From Gammaproteobacteria bacterium (GTDB lineage: Bacteria; Pseudomonadota; Gammaproteobacteria; Pseudomonadales; Pseudohongiellaceae): a DNA stretch of 34,665 nucleotides. The stretch is from the NCBI GenBank assembly GCA_002730035.1, contig PBYU01000003.1, forward strand, positions 8,729-43,393, in the 5' to 3' direction. The notes beneath the pieces were generated by a model. The model was given only the letters and a program-made list of their open reading frames with translations. It searched no databases and had not been told where the DNA came from. The translations under genes and the position numbers were made by a program. Numbering within the stretch: position 1 is the stretch's first letter; the number at the start of each line of letters is the position of its first letter. Below are positions 24,065 to 32,259 of this stretch, piece by piece.

Positions 24065-25165
24065 TTGACCTTGATCGAACGACTTGCGAGGAACCAGAAC
24101 TATCAATTCTGGGCGTTCCAGGTCATCTTCTGGCTATTTTGGTCCAGTTTCTATCTCTATTTTAATTTCGTTCCCTTGATCATTCTCGCTGATGCATTGG
24201 TTGCGCTGTTTCTAACGACCGGGCTTAGGTATATATACCAGGCACTCTGGGAGCGACGCGTCCTCATTCGCGTAACGGCAATATTGGGCGGCTCCGCCAT
24301 TGCAGGACTATTTTGGAACATTTTCAAACGGCATATGGAACTGCAGGCATTTGGCTCCGAGAACCTGGAATCATTTAAGAAACTGGGGCAGCTTGGTTAC
24401 TACACCAGCCAATACGTAGCATTGTCATTCTGGGTATTCCTTGGCTGGAGTGGGTTGTATGAAGGTTTAGCGGGATATGCTCAAGTTCAGAAAGAGCGGG
24501 CAACCAGCCTCAGCGCTAAGGCGATGGCCCACGAAGCCCAGTTAAGAATGTTGCGCTACCAGTTGAATCCTCATTTTCTGTTTAATACATTGAACGCAAT
24601 CTCAACTCTAATACTGGATTCAAACAACAAAATAGCAAATGAGATGGTCAGCAAACTATCACATTTCCTTCGATATTCTTTGGACAAGGATCCGCTACAG
24701 AGAGTAGATCTGGACCATGAAATAAGCACCCTGAAACTCTACCTGGAAATCGAACAGGTACGCTTCGAAGACAGGCTGAAAGTTGAATTCAAAATCGAGA
24801 ATGACGCAGGGAAAGCCCTTATACCAAGTATGCTGCTGCAGCCGTTGATCGAGAACTCAATAAAGTATGTTGTTGCCAGCAGAGAGGAAGGCGGGAAAAT
24901 TGAGATCAGCGCAAAGGTGTTTGCGGGCGACCTGCATATCAAGGTTCAGGATGATGGCCCTGGGATTACAATGGAGAATGGCAAATTACCGGAGTTCACC
25001 GGCGTCGGCATCGGAAATTTACTCGGACGACTGGAAGAACTCTATGGCCCTGATCATTCCTGCCGGATCAGCGGGGCACTTCCTCATGGCCTCGAGATCG
25101 AAATTAGGATACCTTTCGAGACCCTCTCAGCGGACAGCGATTCGCCACAGAACGATTCGCCATAG
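24065..25165 (+). CDS. LytS/YehU-type sensor histidine kinase
   Basis: 366 residues. Four N-terminal hydrophobic segments (from FWAFQVIFWLFWSSFYLYF to ALSFWVFLGWSGLYEGLAG) are followed by the His_kinase domain of the LytS class, with the phospho-acceptor His at about residue 170 in RYQLNPHFLFNTLNAIS. The ATPase N box is LLQPLIENSIKY and the G box DDGPG. Such kinases normally pair with a LytTR response regulator encoded next door; none is present. The start is TTG 24065 (or TTG 24071), unusual, and overlaps the stop of the P450-remnant frame as TTGA. The C-terminus ends in a 15-bp tandem repeat. Confidence 0.82.
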   Translation: MTLIERLARNQNYQFWAFQVIFWLFWSSFYLYFNFVPLIILADALVALFLTTGLRYIYQALWERRVLIRVTAILGGSAIAGLFWNIFKRHMELQAFGSENLESFKKLGQLGYYTSQYVALSFWVFLGWSGLYEGLAGYAQVQKERATSLSAKAMAHEAQLRMLRYQLNPHFLFNTLNAISTLILDSNNKIANEMVSKLSHFLRYSLDKDPLQRVDLDHEISTLKLYLEIEQVRFEDRLKVEFKIENDAGKALIPSMLLQPLIENSIKYVVASREEGGKIEISAKVFAGDLHIKVQDDGPGITMENGKLPEFTGVGIGNLLGRLEELYGPDHSCRISGALPHGLEIEIRIPFETLSADSDSPQNDSP

Positions 25166-25168
25166 AAC
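25139..25168. repeat. 15-bp tandem duplication at the kinase 3' end
   Basis: Two adjacent copies, GATTCGCCACAGAAC and GATTCGCCATAGAAC, are in frame with the kinase and encode D-S-P-Q-N then D-S-P-stop. They differ by one base, C to T, which turns CAG into the TAG that ends the protein. The present stop may therefore be secondary. Confidence 0.85.
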
Positions 25169-25184
25169 AGGCAGCTATAGCCTG

Positions 25185-25306
25185 GATCGAAAGAATCGCA
25201 GAACACCCAACAGGCCCTCATCACTAACAGGGCTGGCTGCTGACAGGTATATAACCTGCATCGCCTTCTTCTAGTATGTACATTACACTACACTGATCGA
25301 AAGAAT
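25185..25306. repeat. 12-bp direct repeat between kinase and hydrolase genes
   Basis: GATCGAAAGAAT occurs at 25185-25196 and again at 25295-25306, 110 bp apart, in the short gap before the metallo-hydrolase gene. It could be a pair of regulator sites, perhaps for a LytTR-type regulator, or chance; no other support. Confidence 0.4.
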
Positions 25307-25334
25307 AATTTGGCAGTACTCCAAGCAAAAATCC

Positions 25335-26075
25335 ATGCAGATTCACCTCTTGAAAACCCGGTTGGTTAATTCCTATATTGTCGAATATCCAGACCAATTA
25401 TTTGTCATCGATGTCGCGGCGGGCTGTCATGACCATGTAGCAGCATTTATTACTGGGAAACTTGGGCGTGCGCTTGATGAAATCAAACTCATCGTCTGCA
25501 CTCATGATGACCCCGATCATCTCGGCGGTTTGAGAGCCCTGGCCGCCAGTTGTGGGGCATCGATATGTATTCCCTATGCATCAAAATCTCTGCATCGAAA
25601 GGTTCTGAATGATCCGCAGGCTTTCTTCTTCCGCTTTGCTACCGCGTTTCGCGAATCTCTACGAGCGCGAACATGGGATATGTACTCAAATCCAGAAAGA
25701 TCCAACAAAACCAGAGCGGAAATTGAATCGCTCCAGCAAAGCACAAACCTCAACCTGCCAAAAAAGAAATTCTCCCAGGATCGAATAAAGGATAACGAAG
25801 CCCTGCCAATGTTCGATGACTGGAAGCTTCTCCATACTCCCGGCCATTCCTGGGACAGTTGTTGCTACTATCATGAGTCGACGGAGACACTGATTTCTGG
25901 CGATACGCTACTCGGCAGCCGAAAACGAGGGCACCTGGTCCCTCCTGCTATTCTCGCAAATCCACGACATTTGAAACGCAGCTACCACAAGTTATCGAAA
26001 CTAAAGATCAGGCGGGTTTTCCCGGGTCATGGTTCAATGATCGAGGGCAACAACCTAGTTCACCGCAGGCTCTAG
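25335..26075 (+). CDS. MBL-fold metallo-hydrolase
   Basis: 246 residues, metallo-beta-lactamase fold. The metal-binding loop is VCTHDDPDHLGG, so the usual HxHxDH is HxDxDH: the second ligand is Asp. The later ligands look intact: His in LHTPGHSWDS, Asp in SGDTLLG, and His in VFPGHGS. An insert of about 60 residues (DPQAFFFRF to LPMFDD), rich in Phe and Arg, separates the first and second halves. It could hydrolyse a lactone, thioester or glutathione thioester. No signal peptide, so cytoplasmic. It lies 169 bp after the kinase gene. Confidence 0.82.
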   Translation: MQIHLLKTRLVNSYIVEYPDQLFVIDVAAGCHDHVAAFITGKLGRALDEIKLIVCTHDDPDHLGGLRALAASCGASICIPYASKSLHRKVLNDPQAFFFRFATAFRESLRARTWDMYSNPERSNKTRAEIESLQQSTNLNLPKKKFSQDRIKDNEALPMFDDWKLLHTPGHSWDSCCYYHESTETLISGDTLLGSRKRGHLVPPAILANPRHLKRSYHKLSKLKIRRVFPGHGSMIEGNNLVHRRL

Positions 26076-26299
26076 ACATCCAACATATTGTCGGCATTTA
26101 AGGTAAAGGCGGTCAAATACCCACAAGTAGTCTGTAGTGTTAATATAATTGTAAGGGACAAAGTCAGCCACTTTGGTCTTTCCAGCCCTAAGATTGATTT
26201 AATACCTGCCAGGCTGGAAATAAAACCTACTTTTATCAGCCTCTAAACAGTGATGATACTAATTGGTGGCAGTAATAGTGACCAACTGCCAAAGGAAGG

Positions 26300-26461
26300 A
26301 TGGAGATGGAAATGCAAACAGATGACAAAATCGCTATTCAGAAATTACTCTACCACGCGGCATATAGCTTGGATGTACGCGATCTGGAAACCCTAACCTC
26401 ATGTTTCGCTGAACAGGCTGTAATTGTATGTCGTCAGAACCTTTTGGACGACATACACTAA
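26300..26461 (+). pseudogene. Truncated SnoaL/NTF2-like ORF
   Basis: 53 codons beginning with clustered in-frame ATGs (26300, 26306, 26312) after AAGGAAGG. IAIQKLLYHAAYSLDVRDLE and LTSCFAEQAVI match the first helices of SnoaL-like (NTF2-fold) proteins, which are normally 120-160 residues. The resemblance stops where a perfect hairpin begins (26425), and the reading frame closes in its right arm. This is a 5' fragment, possibly cut by an insertion or deletion. A functional mini-protein is less likely. Confidence 0.6.
26425..26457. repeat. Perfect 11-bp hairpin
   Basis: Arms TGTATGTCGTC (26425-26435) and GACGACATACA (26447-26457) are exact inverted repeats around an 11-base loop. It has no U-run, so it is not a normal intrinsic terminator. 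It marks the break point of the SnoaL-like fragment and shares its left arm with a repeat seen twice downstream. Confidence 0.8.
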
Positions 26462-26619
26462 CAAAATGTCTCTGCTTCAGTTTAAATTAGCAGAAGTGTC
26501 TCTTAGCAAATAGGGTTAGGTGGCCCTGTATGAGCTGACGTCACACACTGTCCGTCGTCAAACAAATGGAACAGATGAGCATCCCATTTAAGGGAGTGCT
26601 TTGCTCTGTACGTCGTCAG
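26425..26619 (+). repeat. Three copies of a TGTnYGTCGTCA-type motif
   Basis: TGTATGTCGTCAG (26425-26437), TGTCCGTCGTCAA (26549-26561) and TGTACGTCGTCAG (26607-26619) are near-identical 13-mers on the plus strand, 124 and 58 bases apart. The palindromes TGACGTCA (26536-26543) and CCCATATGGG (26620-26629) lie among them. They could be protein-binding sites or pieces of an eroded mobile element. Confidence 0.6.
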
Positions 26620-27069
26620 CCCATATGGGACCACTGGCATCATCGTTTCCTCTTAGGGTTAACGATGAGCAAAAACTCTCTCTTATTCAAAATCGTACTT
26701 TTGTCCAGTTAGTGTTGACGGACTACAACAGGCGATGGACATACAATAACTTCAACCACGCGCGCGCTATCCGACGGCCGTAGTCCCGTCTTCATTTTGC
26801 AGATCTCAGCGGAGCTCACATGAGCTCCCCAATTTGAATCAGTTGGGGTTTCGCCTAAACAAACACCGGGCTCGTAACCTCCATTCACACATGCGACTGT
26901 GTAGCTATTATCGTAAAGCACAAGCTTTCCCGGCCCATTAACGTAATCGGCATGTCCCAGTTTACAATTAGCCTCTGACAGTGTATGCGTCACAGTCTGC
27001 CAGTCGTCGCCAGAAACCGAGCTCGATCCACCGTCGGTTCATTTCGGCCATTAGAATATCCCTTTTAGG
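26462..27069. other. 608-bp intergenic region with palindromes, no secure gene
   Basis: No intact gene is visible. Besides the repeated 13-mers and palindromes it has a stem TCATCGTT/AACGATGA (26640-26647 and 26661-26668). On the minus strand is an open but startless frame, listed separately. A 27-codon minus-strand ORF at its right end begins MAEMNRRW and has AAAGGGA before its ATG, just downstream of bioB, but lacks any family resemblance. The texture is that of accessory DNA with decayed content. Confidence 0.5.
26709..27038 (-). pseudogene. Possible remnant of an unknown Cys-containing protein
   Basis: A minus-strand frame is open from 27038 to the stop at 26709 and has protein-like composition (DDWQTVTHTLSEANCKLGHA, GPGKLVLYDNSYTVACVNGG). 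The first usual start is GTG 26993, inside what looks like continuous coding sequence, and no Shine-Dalgarno precedes it. I do not recognise the family. It may be the surviving 3' part of a gene, or chance. Confidence 0.25.
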
Positions 27070-28131
27070 TCACTGGATTTCGGTTGATCCGACCGCCGCA
27101 GGTTTCATGGCGTCATGATAAAGCGCCCCGGACTCTTTTCCCGGCTCATCTTTCTGACCCTGGATAAACGATAGACCCAATCGCTGAAACAGGTTGTTAT
27201 CCGACTTAAGCTCCCGGTTAGGTGCGGTTAACAGTTTCTCTCCGCTGAATATTGAATTTGCACCGGCAAAAAAGCACAGTGCCTGCATCTGGTCATTCAT
27301 CGATTCTCGCCCGGCGGAAAGACGAACATAAGAAGCCGGCATAATGACCCGGGCAACCGCCACTGTTCGCACAAATTCAAAGGGATCCAGTTCCCCCAGA
27401 TTTTCAAACGGCGTGCCGGGCATAGGGATCAACAAATTGATCGGTACACTCTCAGGATGTACGGGTAAATTAGCCAGTTGTTGCAGCAAACCAGCCCTGT
27501 CTTCCCGGCTTTCACCCATGCCAAGGATGCCACCACTACATATTTTCAGCTCTGCATTTCTGACGTGCGCAAGGGTATCCAACCGATCCTGATAACCTCG
27601 AGTGGTAACAACTTCCTCGTAGTATTCCGGCGAAGTGTCAAGATTGTGGTTGTAGTAATCCAGCCCTGCCTCCGCAAGTTCTTTCGCCTGTGCAGCTGTT
27701 AACATACCCAGTGTCATACATGTTTCCATACCCATTTCTTTTACCTGCGAGACCATCTGCAGGATTGCTGGCATATCCTTTTCCAATGGACAACGCCATG
27801 CCGCTCCCATGCAGAAGCGACTGGCACCATTTTCTTTCGCCTTTTTTGCAGCCTCTAAAACCTGCTCGATCGCGAGGAGCTTCTCCTTCTCCAACTCCGT
27901 CTGGTAGTGGCCACTCTGTGCACAGTATTTGCAGTCTTCCGGGCAGGCTCCGGTTTTGACACTGAGAAGCGTGCTCACCTGTATTGAATTTGGATCAAAA
28001 TACTGCCTGTGAATCGTTTGCGCCTGAAAGAGCAAATCATTGAGGGGCAACTCATATAAGCGCAGGATCTCAACAGAGTCCCAATCATGCCGCTCTGTAC
28101 TATCGCTATCCAAACTTTTCTGTAAACTCAT
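27070..28131 (-). CDS. bioB: Biotin synthase
   Basis: Radical-SAM enzyme that inserts sulfur into dethiobiotin, the last step of biotin synthesis. 353 residues. The radical-SAM motif [16 protein letters not shown] holds three Cys (63, 67, 70) for the [4Fe-4S] cluster. [34 protein letters not shown] and [14 protein letters not shown] are all BioB signatures, the last with the Arg that binds the [2Fe-2S] cluster. The start is ATG 28131 with AGGTG six bases upstream; a GTG nine bases earlier overlaps this site. bioB stands alone, without bioF, bioH, bioC or bioD beside it. A 6-bp hairpin (28181-28198) lies in the leader; I saw no clear BirA operator. Confidence 0.95.
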   Translation of the reverse strand: MSLQKSLDSDSTERHDWDSVEILRLYELPLNDLLFQAQTIHRQYFDPNSIQVSTLLSVKTGACPEDCKYCAQSGHYQTELEKEKLLAIEQVLEAAKKAKENGASRFCMGAAWRCPLEKDMPAILQMVSQVKEMGMETCMTLGMLTAAQAKELAEAGLDYYNHNLDTSPEYYEEVVTTRGYQDRLDTLAHVRNAELKICSGGILGMGESREDRAGLLQQLANLPVHPESVPINLLIPMPGTPFENLGELDPFEFVRTVAVARVIMPASYVRLSAGRESMNDQMQALCFFAGANSIFSGEKLLTAPNRELKSDNNLFQRLGLSFIQGQKDEPGKESGALYHDAMKPAAVGSTEIQ

Positions 28132-28276
28132 AAAGTGCACCTATTGGATTCGTATGTGCTGAAACCGGCTTTTGCAGGGCAAGCACATGAGAGTGCTTTC
28201 AGGGTCGTGCTTATTCGGGATAAAGTCAACTGACAAGAGATGTCACAGAAGAAGAAGTTGATAAGTAAATCCAACC

Positions 28277-28651
28277 TTACCCATGCCAGCGAACTTGCCT
28301 TTCCTCTAAATACGTTTTCGCCTCAATTTTTTCGCCGTTTATGATGAACAGTTCATCATTATAAGACACCTCAATCGCATATCGAGATTTGAAACCGCTG
28401 TAGGAAGTTGTGCTGTGATTTTCTAATCGATATTCTTTTGAGGCACTTTTTAGGTCATCTAATTGGATTAGTACAGCTCTAATGTCTGGTTTCAAGATAT
28501 CTAAATTGCATTTCGGATCGCTTAGGGATTTCTTACAAGCGCTCATGGACTCCATCTGCCTTCTCAGGTGTTCGATGGTTTCTGTTTGTGCTACCACGAG
28601 AGGAATTCCAAAAACAAATAGCGTAACAACAATAGCAATCAAAATTTTCAT
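28277..28651 (-). CDS. Exported hypothetical protein
   Basis: 124 residues with a clear signal peptide (MKILIAIVVTLFVFGIPLVVA, cleavage before QTETIEH). The mature part starts with a helix containing two Cys (SACKKSLSDPKC) that could form a disulfide, then a beta-rich end (SRYAIEVSYNDELFIINGEK). I do not recognise the family. It lies 145 bp upstream of bioB on the same strand and 194 bp downstream of another unknown minus-strand gene. AT content is slightly above its neighbours, consistent with acquired DNA. Confidence 0.6.
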   Translation of the reverse strand: MKILIAIVVTLFVFGIPLVVAQTETIEHLRRQMESMSACKKSLSDPKCNLDILKPDIRAVLIQLDDLKSASKEYRLENHSTTSYSGFKSRYAIEVSYNDELFIINGEKIEAKTYLEERQVRWHG

Positions 28652-28845
28652 TACTAAATGATCCGTCCACGTCTTCGAACATTGTTATTCAGTTGAAGCT
28701 AAAAACACACTAGGATTTGGTATAGTTTAAATGATGTAAGACGACTTTATGCACCTCGAAGTGAAATAAATTGTAAAGGATGGGGATAGTTGATCCTGCC
28801 CACCCTTACATGCCTCCGCGAACGCCTGCTCAAATAGCCAATCTT

Positions 28846-29373
28846 CTAATCACAGTAGATTGTGTTTACGGTAGGACCAAACCCAATACCATCGTCATTC
28901 TCGAGATTACCATCAGCATCATGCAACCTTGTCCCAACATCGATCCGCGCTAACAGGGCTGCTGTAATGCTCACATCACTGCTTAGATGGATTCGTTTGA
29001 ATACTTTTTTCCAGTGCTTCCAATAGCCATAAGCAAAGGGAGCTTCACGAACAAATTTCAGTATAAGACCCTGGTATTCTGTCCATTGACTAACACTTAG
29101 GTTACTCAAAGCAAAGCCGAGCCCTGTACTCAATTCCAATATGCCTGAATCAGGCAACTCTAAATAATGATCTAAGGGGTCTTGGACCTCATCTAATTCT
29201 GCGCCCCACTCAAATTCAAAGAAACCTTCAGGCAAATACTCTGTTTTTGACTCTGCCTGAAAATATTTTCCAACACGCTCTAAATCAGAGAAATATACCC
29301 TCCAATCAATCGTTGTATCACAAGAGCCCAAATCAACAATAAACCGCCAGCGCTTCGAGTTGTCTTTCCTCAC
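28846..29373 (-). CDS. Hypothetical protein, possibly truncated at the 5' end
   Basis: 175 residues from GTG 29373; no recognised family. It is acidic, with many aromatic residues (WRVYFSDLERVGKYF, GFFEFEWGAELDEVQD). The frame stays open upstream past the GTG and reads LTASGCNQ, a lipobox-like string, before a stop, but no start codon serves it. On the plus strand the same DNA is the end of a formate/nitrite transporter fragment. The N-terminus may have been replaced by recombination, or the true start is the GTG. No Shine-Dalgarno is obvious. Confidence 0.45.
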   Translation of the reverse strand: MRKDNSKRWRFIVDLGSCDTTIDWRVYFSDLERVGKYFQAESKTEYLPEGFFEFEWGAELDEVQDPLDHYLELPDSGILELSTGLGFALSNLSVSQWTEYQGLILKFVREAPFAYGYWKHWKKVFKRIHLSSDVSITAALLARIDVGTRLHDADGNLENDDGIGFGPTVNTIYCD

Positions 29374-29401
29374 GCCCCATTCGGAGTACTCTGTACGATA
29401 G

Positions 29402-29554
29402 TATTCAGTTGTTACTTGGTTGCATCCCGAGGCAGTAAGCCTCTCTGGGGCGGGTTACAACCTGTTATGGGTTACCATCGGCAATCTGTTGTCGGGGAGT
29501 CTTTTCATGGCGGGCGGGTACTGGCTCTATTTCGGTGGAACCGCGGGCCGTTAG
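29402..29554 (+). pseudogene. Formate/nitrite transporter (FNT) 3' fragment
   Basis: The plus-strand frame from 29402 to TAG 29552-29554 reads HPEAVSLSGAGYNLLWVTIG, then NLLSGSLFMAGGYWLYFGG. The N-L-x-x-V-T-I-G-N-x-x-x-G motif and the closing hydrophobic helix are those of the last segment of FocA/NirC-family channels. An in-frame stop (TAG 29399) precedes it. Only about 45 of the usual 260-280 residues remain, so the gene is gone. Its left edge meets the 5' end of the minus-strand unknown gene. The rest of the gap to 29695 shows nothing. Confidence 0.62.
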
Positions 29555-29695
29555 CTCACACCCGGCACCGAAACCTGGAGCATCAATCGCTGAGTTCAAT
29601 AATTTAAGACGGGAGATCTTCAAGAATACGCTGTGAACCTGATAAACGTTGCGCTGGTGAGCCCGGGGGCGTTGTGAGATCGACCTCAGATCGTG

Positions 29696-30769
29696 TCACT
29701 CGCTCCCCGAATCAGAGTTAGCTGCCTGCTGTTCACGCCACTCCTTTTCCAGCAAGCGAGCGCCTCTCAAGATGTTCCCCATCGCATAGTTCCCCTCGTG
29801 ACAGGCGTATTCATAAAGTCTGTCGTCAGGTTTTGATTGCCACATGTAGCGACCGTTCCAGGGTGCTGCCCATACAGTCTCATCTGTCACAGCAAAATCG
29901 TAGTAAAGGTTACCGTCCTCTTGCAGGGTAAATTGTTCGGTCACGTGCAGGTTCTCATCTGCTCCTGGAAGACCATTGGTTTTGCGGAAGTGTTTAGCCT
30001 CTACAACAAGCGTGTCTCCCTCCCAGTGACCGACCGAATCGCCCAACCACTGACCGCCCGTCAAAGGCGCGTGTTCGGTGTCGATTCGGATGATTCGAGC
30101 ATCATGCACCATCTCGTGCAGAATCATGATGTGACTCTCTGTTTGAACTATGCGTTTGTAGTTGTTATACAAGCTAGGGATAGTTGGCACCGCCGAGGCA
30201 AAAGAAATCAGGCATCGCTCAGAAGGTGCGAGTGACTCCGGGCCATCAAAGGGACCCGGGCCATCTAGAGTAAGCCATGAGGCGCTACCGGTGTTTTCGT
30301 GAAAGAAGCTTTGGTAAACCTCATCCAGACGATCAGAGACACCGGGTTGCCTCGGTGGATACCGTCCATTGGGCGGGTCATAGATGATCGAGGTTGGCAC
30401 ATTGCCCTTGACCGTACCAAGTGAACTACCCGGATCAACCCAGAAGGCGTTGTATCCACCGACACCGCCAGCACCGGCGGTGTTGTTGCCATCGCCACCA
30501 GCCTCTGGTGCCTCGCGGTCAGGGTCACTGTCGCGATAGATGGCCCAGTTCGAAGTTACTTTGAAGATCCAGTTAAGGAAGCGAGCCACCCATGGGTATA
30601 GGTATTCTGTTTCCCCCAACCATTCAGGCCGCTCAGTTGGAGTAAGGGTGCCAGTATCGTACACGCCAGACATGTCGGGTTTGCCCGACAATGTGCGCGG
30701 GATATCCGCAAGCGTTTGGAAACTTAGGAGAATGACCAGTGGAAGAATAAAAAGTTGGAATTTGAACAT
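29696..30769 (-). CDS. Exported PDMSG-family protein, function unknown
   Basis: 357 residues with signal peptide (FILPLVILLSFQTLA). The mature protein starts with SGKPDMSGVYDTGTLTPTER, the mark of a widespread uncharacterised exported family. Its C-terminal half has GDSVGHWEGDTLVVEAKHF, LHVTEQFTL and YEYACHEGNY, giving a beta-rich domain with a C-terminal Cys-His-Glu. A Gly/Asn-rich loop (EAGGDGNNTAGAGG) follows the first 90 residues. The protein at 32543 shares the same order of motifs (WEGETLVLNV, LQVTERYT), so the two are paralogues with a common fold. It is divergent from the DUF6644 genes. Confidence 0.7.
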   Translation of the reverse strand: MFKFQLFILPLVILLSFQTLADIPRTLSGKPDMSGVYDTGTLTPTERPEWLGETEYLYPWVARFLNWIFKVTSNWAIYRDSDPDREAPEAGGDGNNTAGAGGVGGYNAFWVDPGSSLGTVKGNVPTSIIYDPPNGRYPPRQPGVSDRLDEVYQSFFHENTGSASWLTLDGPGPFDGPESLAPSERCLISFASAVPTIPSLYNNYKRIVQTESHIMILHEMVHDARIIRIDTEHAPLTGGQWLGDSVGHWEGDTLVVEAKHFRKTNGLPGADENLHVTEQFTLQEDGNLYYDFAVTDETVWAAPWNGRYMWQSKPDDRLYEYACHEGNYAMGNILRGARLLEKEWREQQAANSDSGSE

Positions 30770-31078
30770 GGGTCTTGGCAGAGAGTAGATGGGATCCCGT
30801 ATTCTACTCCGTTATGCGATCCTTTTACTAAAATGTCGCTGATGAGCACAATCATCGCGTTTTCTCTGCAAGTCGTTGAGGGTCTGCCTTCACCAATATC
30901 TGAAGTGAGGAATTTCTCCACCAACTCGCAGGAGCCCGAATAGGAGATAACGGGAACTTCATCATTCCTTCAAGGTCATTGTCTAAATTCACCCGACTGC
31001 GATATGCTTATCCTGAAACGGGATTCTACTCAAATAGTCCCGGACTGGTAGGCAAAAGATCAACAGAGGATGCAAGAG
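30770..31078 (+). promoter_or_regulatory. Divergent intergenic region with candidate promoter
   Basis: 309 bp between two oppositely directed exported/membrane gene groups. A plausible plus-strand promoter is TTGTCT (30979-30984) and TATGCT (31003-31008), 18 bp apart, each 4 of 6 to consensus. A stem CGGGA/TCCCG lies near 31018-31042. ATTCTACTC occurs both near 30799 and near 31023. No gene is seen. Confidence 0.35.
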
Positions 31079-31651
31079 ATGGAGTTCTTAGTTGCACTCG
31101 AAGCTAGCGCTTTCTCTATGTGGGTGAAAGAGTCTTCAACTGCATACGTCGCTGTCCTTGCGTTTCATACTATTGGCCTGACGTTTTTGGTTGGTATCAG
31201 TGGTGCAACAGCAATGCGGATATTGGGTGTTGTTCCGAGTATGCCTTTGGCCCCCATGGCAGACTTTTTCCCGTTAATGCTTGTGGGGTTCTTAATTAAT
31301 CTTCTAACGGGGTCCGTTCTCCTGTGCCTCTATCCCACTGACTATCTGGTGGATCCTGTAATTTACATTAAGCTGGCAGCCATTGTGGTTGCTTTAGTGA
31401 TGATTAATAAAATCAACACCCATGTCTTTGCTCACGAAGATCCAGAAACACGGGCGCAGACTAAAACAGCAAAAAGATATGCTGCGACACTACTCTGTAT
31501 GTGGCTTATTTCTATTGTTGCAGGAAGGGTTATAGCCTACACCCTGCCGACCAGGCTGCAGACCGCTGCTGCGGTTTTAATAGTGGTAAGTGCAGTATTG
31601 CTTGTGGGTTACCTTGTTGGACGCAGTCGTGGCTGGATTAAATCGTCGTGA
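31079..31651 (+). CDS. DUF6644-like integral membrane protein (copy 1)
   Basis: 190 residues with about five membrane spans. The first span carries FHTIGLTFLVGISG, followed by a conserved loop with VPSMPLAPMADFFPLMLVGF. The same H-x-I-G-L-T-F-L-V-G string occurs in the next gene, so the two are tandem paralogues. I prefer ATG 31079: AGAGG stands nine bases before it, whereas ATG 31070 abuts that Shine-Dalgarno. The conserved His inside a membrane helix could ligate heme or metal (inference). Family assignment is by pattern memory and moderate. Confidence 0.65.
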   Translation: MEFLVALEASAFSMWVKESSTAYVAVLAFHTIGLTFLVGISGATAMRILGVVPSMPLAPMADFFPLMLVGFLINLLTGSVLLCLYPTDYLVDPVIYIKLAAIVVALVMINKINTHVFAHEDPETRAQTKTAKRYAATLLCMWLISIVAGRVIAYTLPTRLQTAAAVLIVVSAVLLVGYLVGRSRGWIKSS

Positions 31652-31698
31652 CTCAATGTAATGGCACCGCAATGAATTTTTCAGGAAGAGGTTAGCTA

Positions 31699-32211
31699 AT
31701 GCTGGAACAACTACCAGAAACACTTTTTCAGCTTGCTTTTGTGGAAGAGCTTATCGGCACGTACCGCTGGGTCTGGCCTCTTTGTGAAGTCATCCACTTT
31801 ATTGGATTGACGTTTCTAGTCGGCATCATCACAATTTTTGATATCCGACTGATGGGCGTGGCTAAAAGCATGCCGCTTTCTGAACTCAGGAGACTATTAC
31901 CTTGGTCAGTATTCGGTTTTGTACTCTGCGTGCTGAGCGGCCTTGTTTTCTTTACCGGTCTTTGGGCGAATGTGAAAGTACACCCGGTTGAAGCATTGGT
32001 GATTGACCCCTATCTCCAGATAAAACTTCTCTTTATTGCATTTGCTGGTATCAACATCTTAGTGTTGTATCAGAGTGGCATGTCTAAAGTAATCGAAAAC
32101 CTGGGTCCGGGTGAAGATGCTCCTGCATTGGCCAAGTTCATTGGCGCCACATCCTTATTTCTCTGGGTTGGTGTTGTCTACTGGGGGCGACTGATCCCCT
32201 GGGGGATTTGA
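31699..32211 (+). CDS. DUF6644-like integral membrane protein (copy 2)
   Basis: 170 residues, about four spans. IHFIGLTFLVGIITIFDIRL and KSMPLSELRRLLPWSVFGF match copy 1 at the same positions. The end carries FLWVGVVYWGRLIPW. Start ATG 31699 follows AAGAGG; the gap to copy 1 is 47 bp, so one operon. It lacks the fifth span of copy 1. The two copies could form a heterodimer, and the shared His sits at the same depth in the first span. Confidence 0.68.
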   Translation: MLEQLPETLFQLAFVEELIGTYRWVWPLCEVIHFIGLTFLVGIITIFDIRLMGVAKSMPLSELRRLLPWSVFGFVLCVLSGLVFFTGLWANVKVHPVEALVIDPYLQIKLLFIAFAGINILVLYQSGMSKVIENLGPGEDAPALAKFIGATSLFLWVGVVYWGRLIPWGI

Positions 32212-32259
32212 GACTGGTCATGCTGATATCAAAGGAATTGCGACCTCAAGGAGACTTGC

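Noticed and set aside
26453..26520. Integron attC-like site (CACTAAC to GTTAGGT) after the SnoaL-like ORF
   Set aside because: The right end fits GTTRRRY, but the left end breaks RYYYAAC and the inner arms do not pair well; no integrase or further sites are present.
26994..27060. 27-codon minus-strand ORF (MAEMNRRW) downstream of bioB with an AAAGGGA site
   Set aside because: The ribosome site is good, but there is no hydrophobic segment or family resemblance, and it overlaps another open frame.
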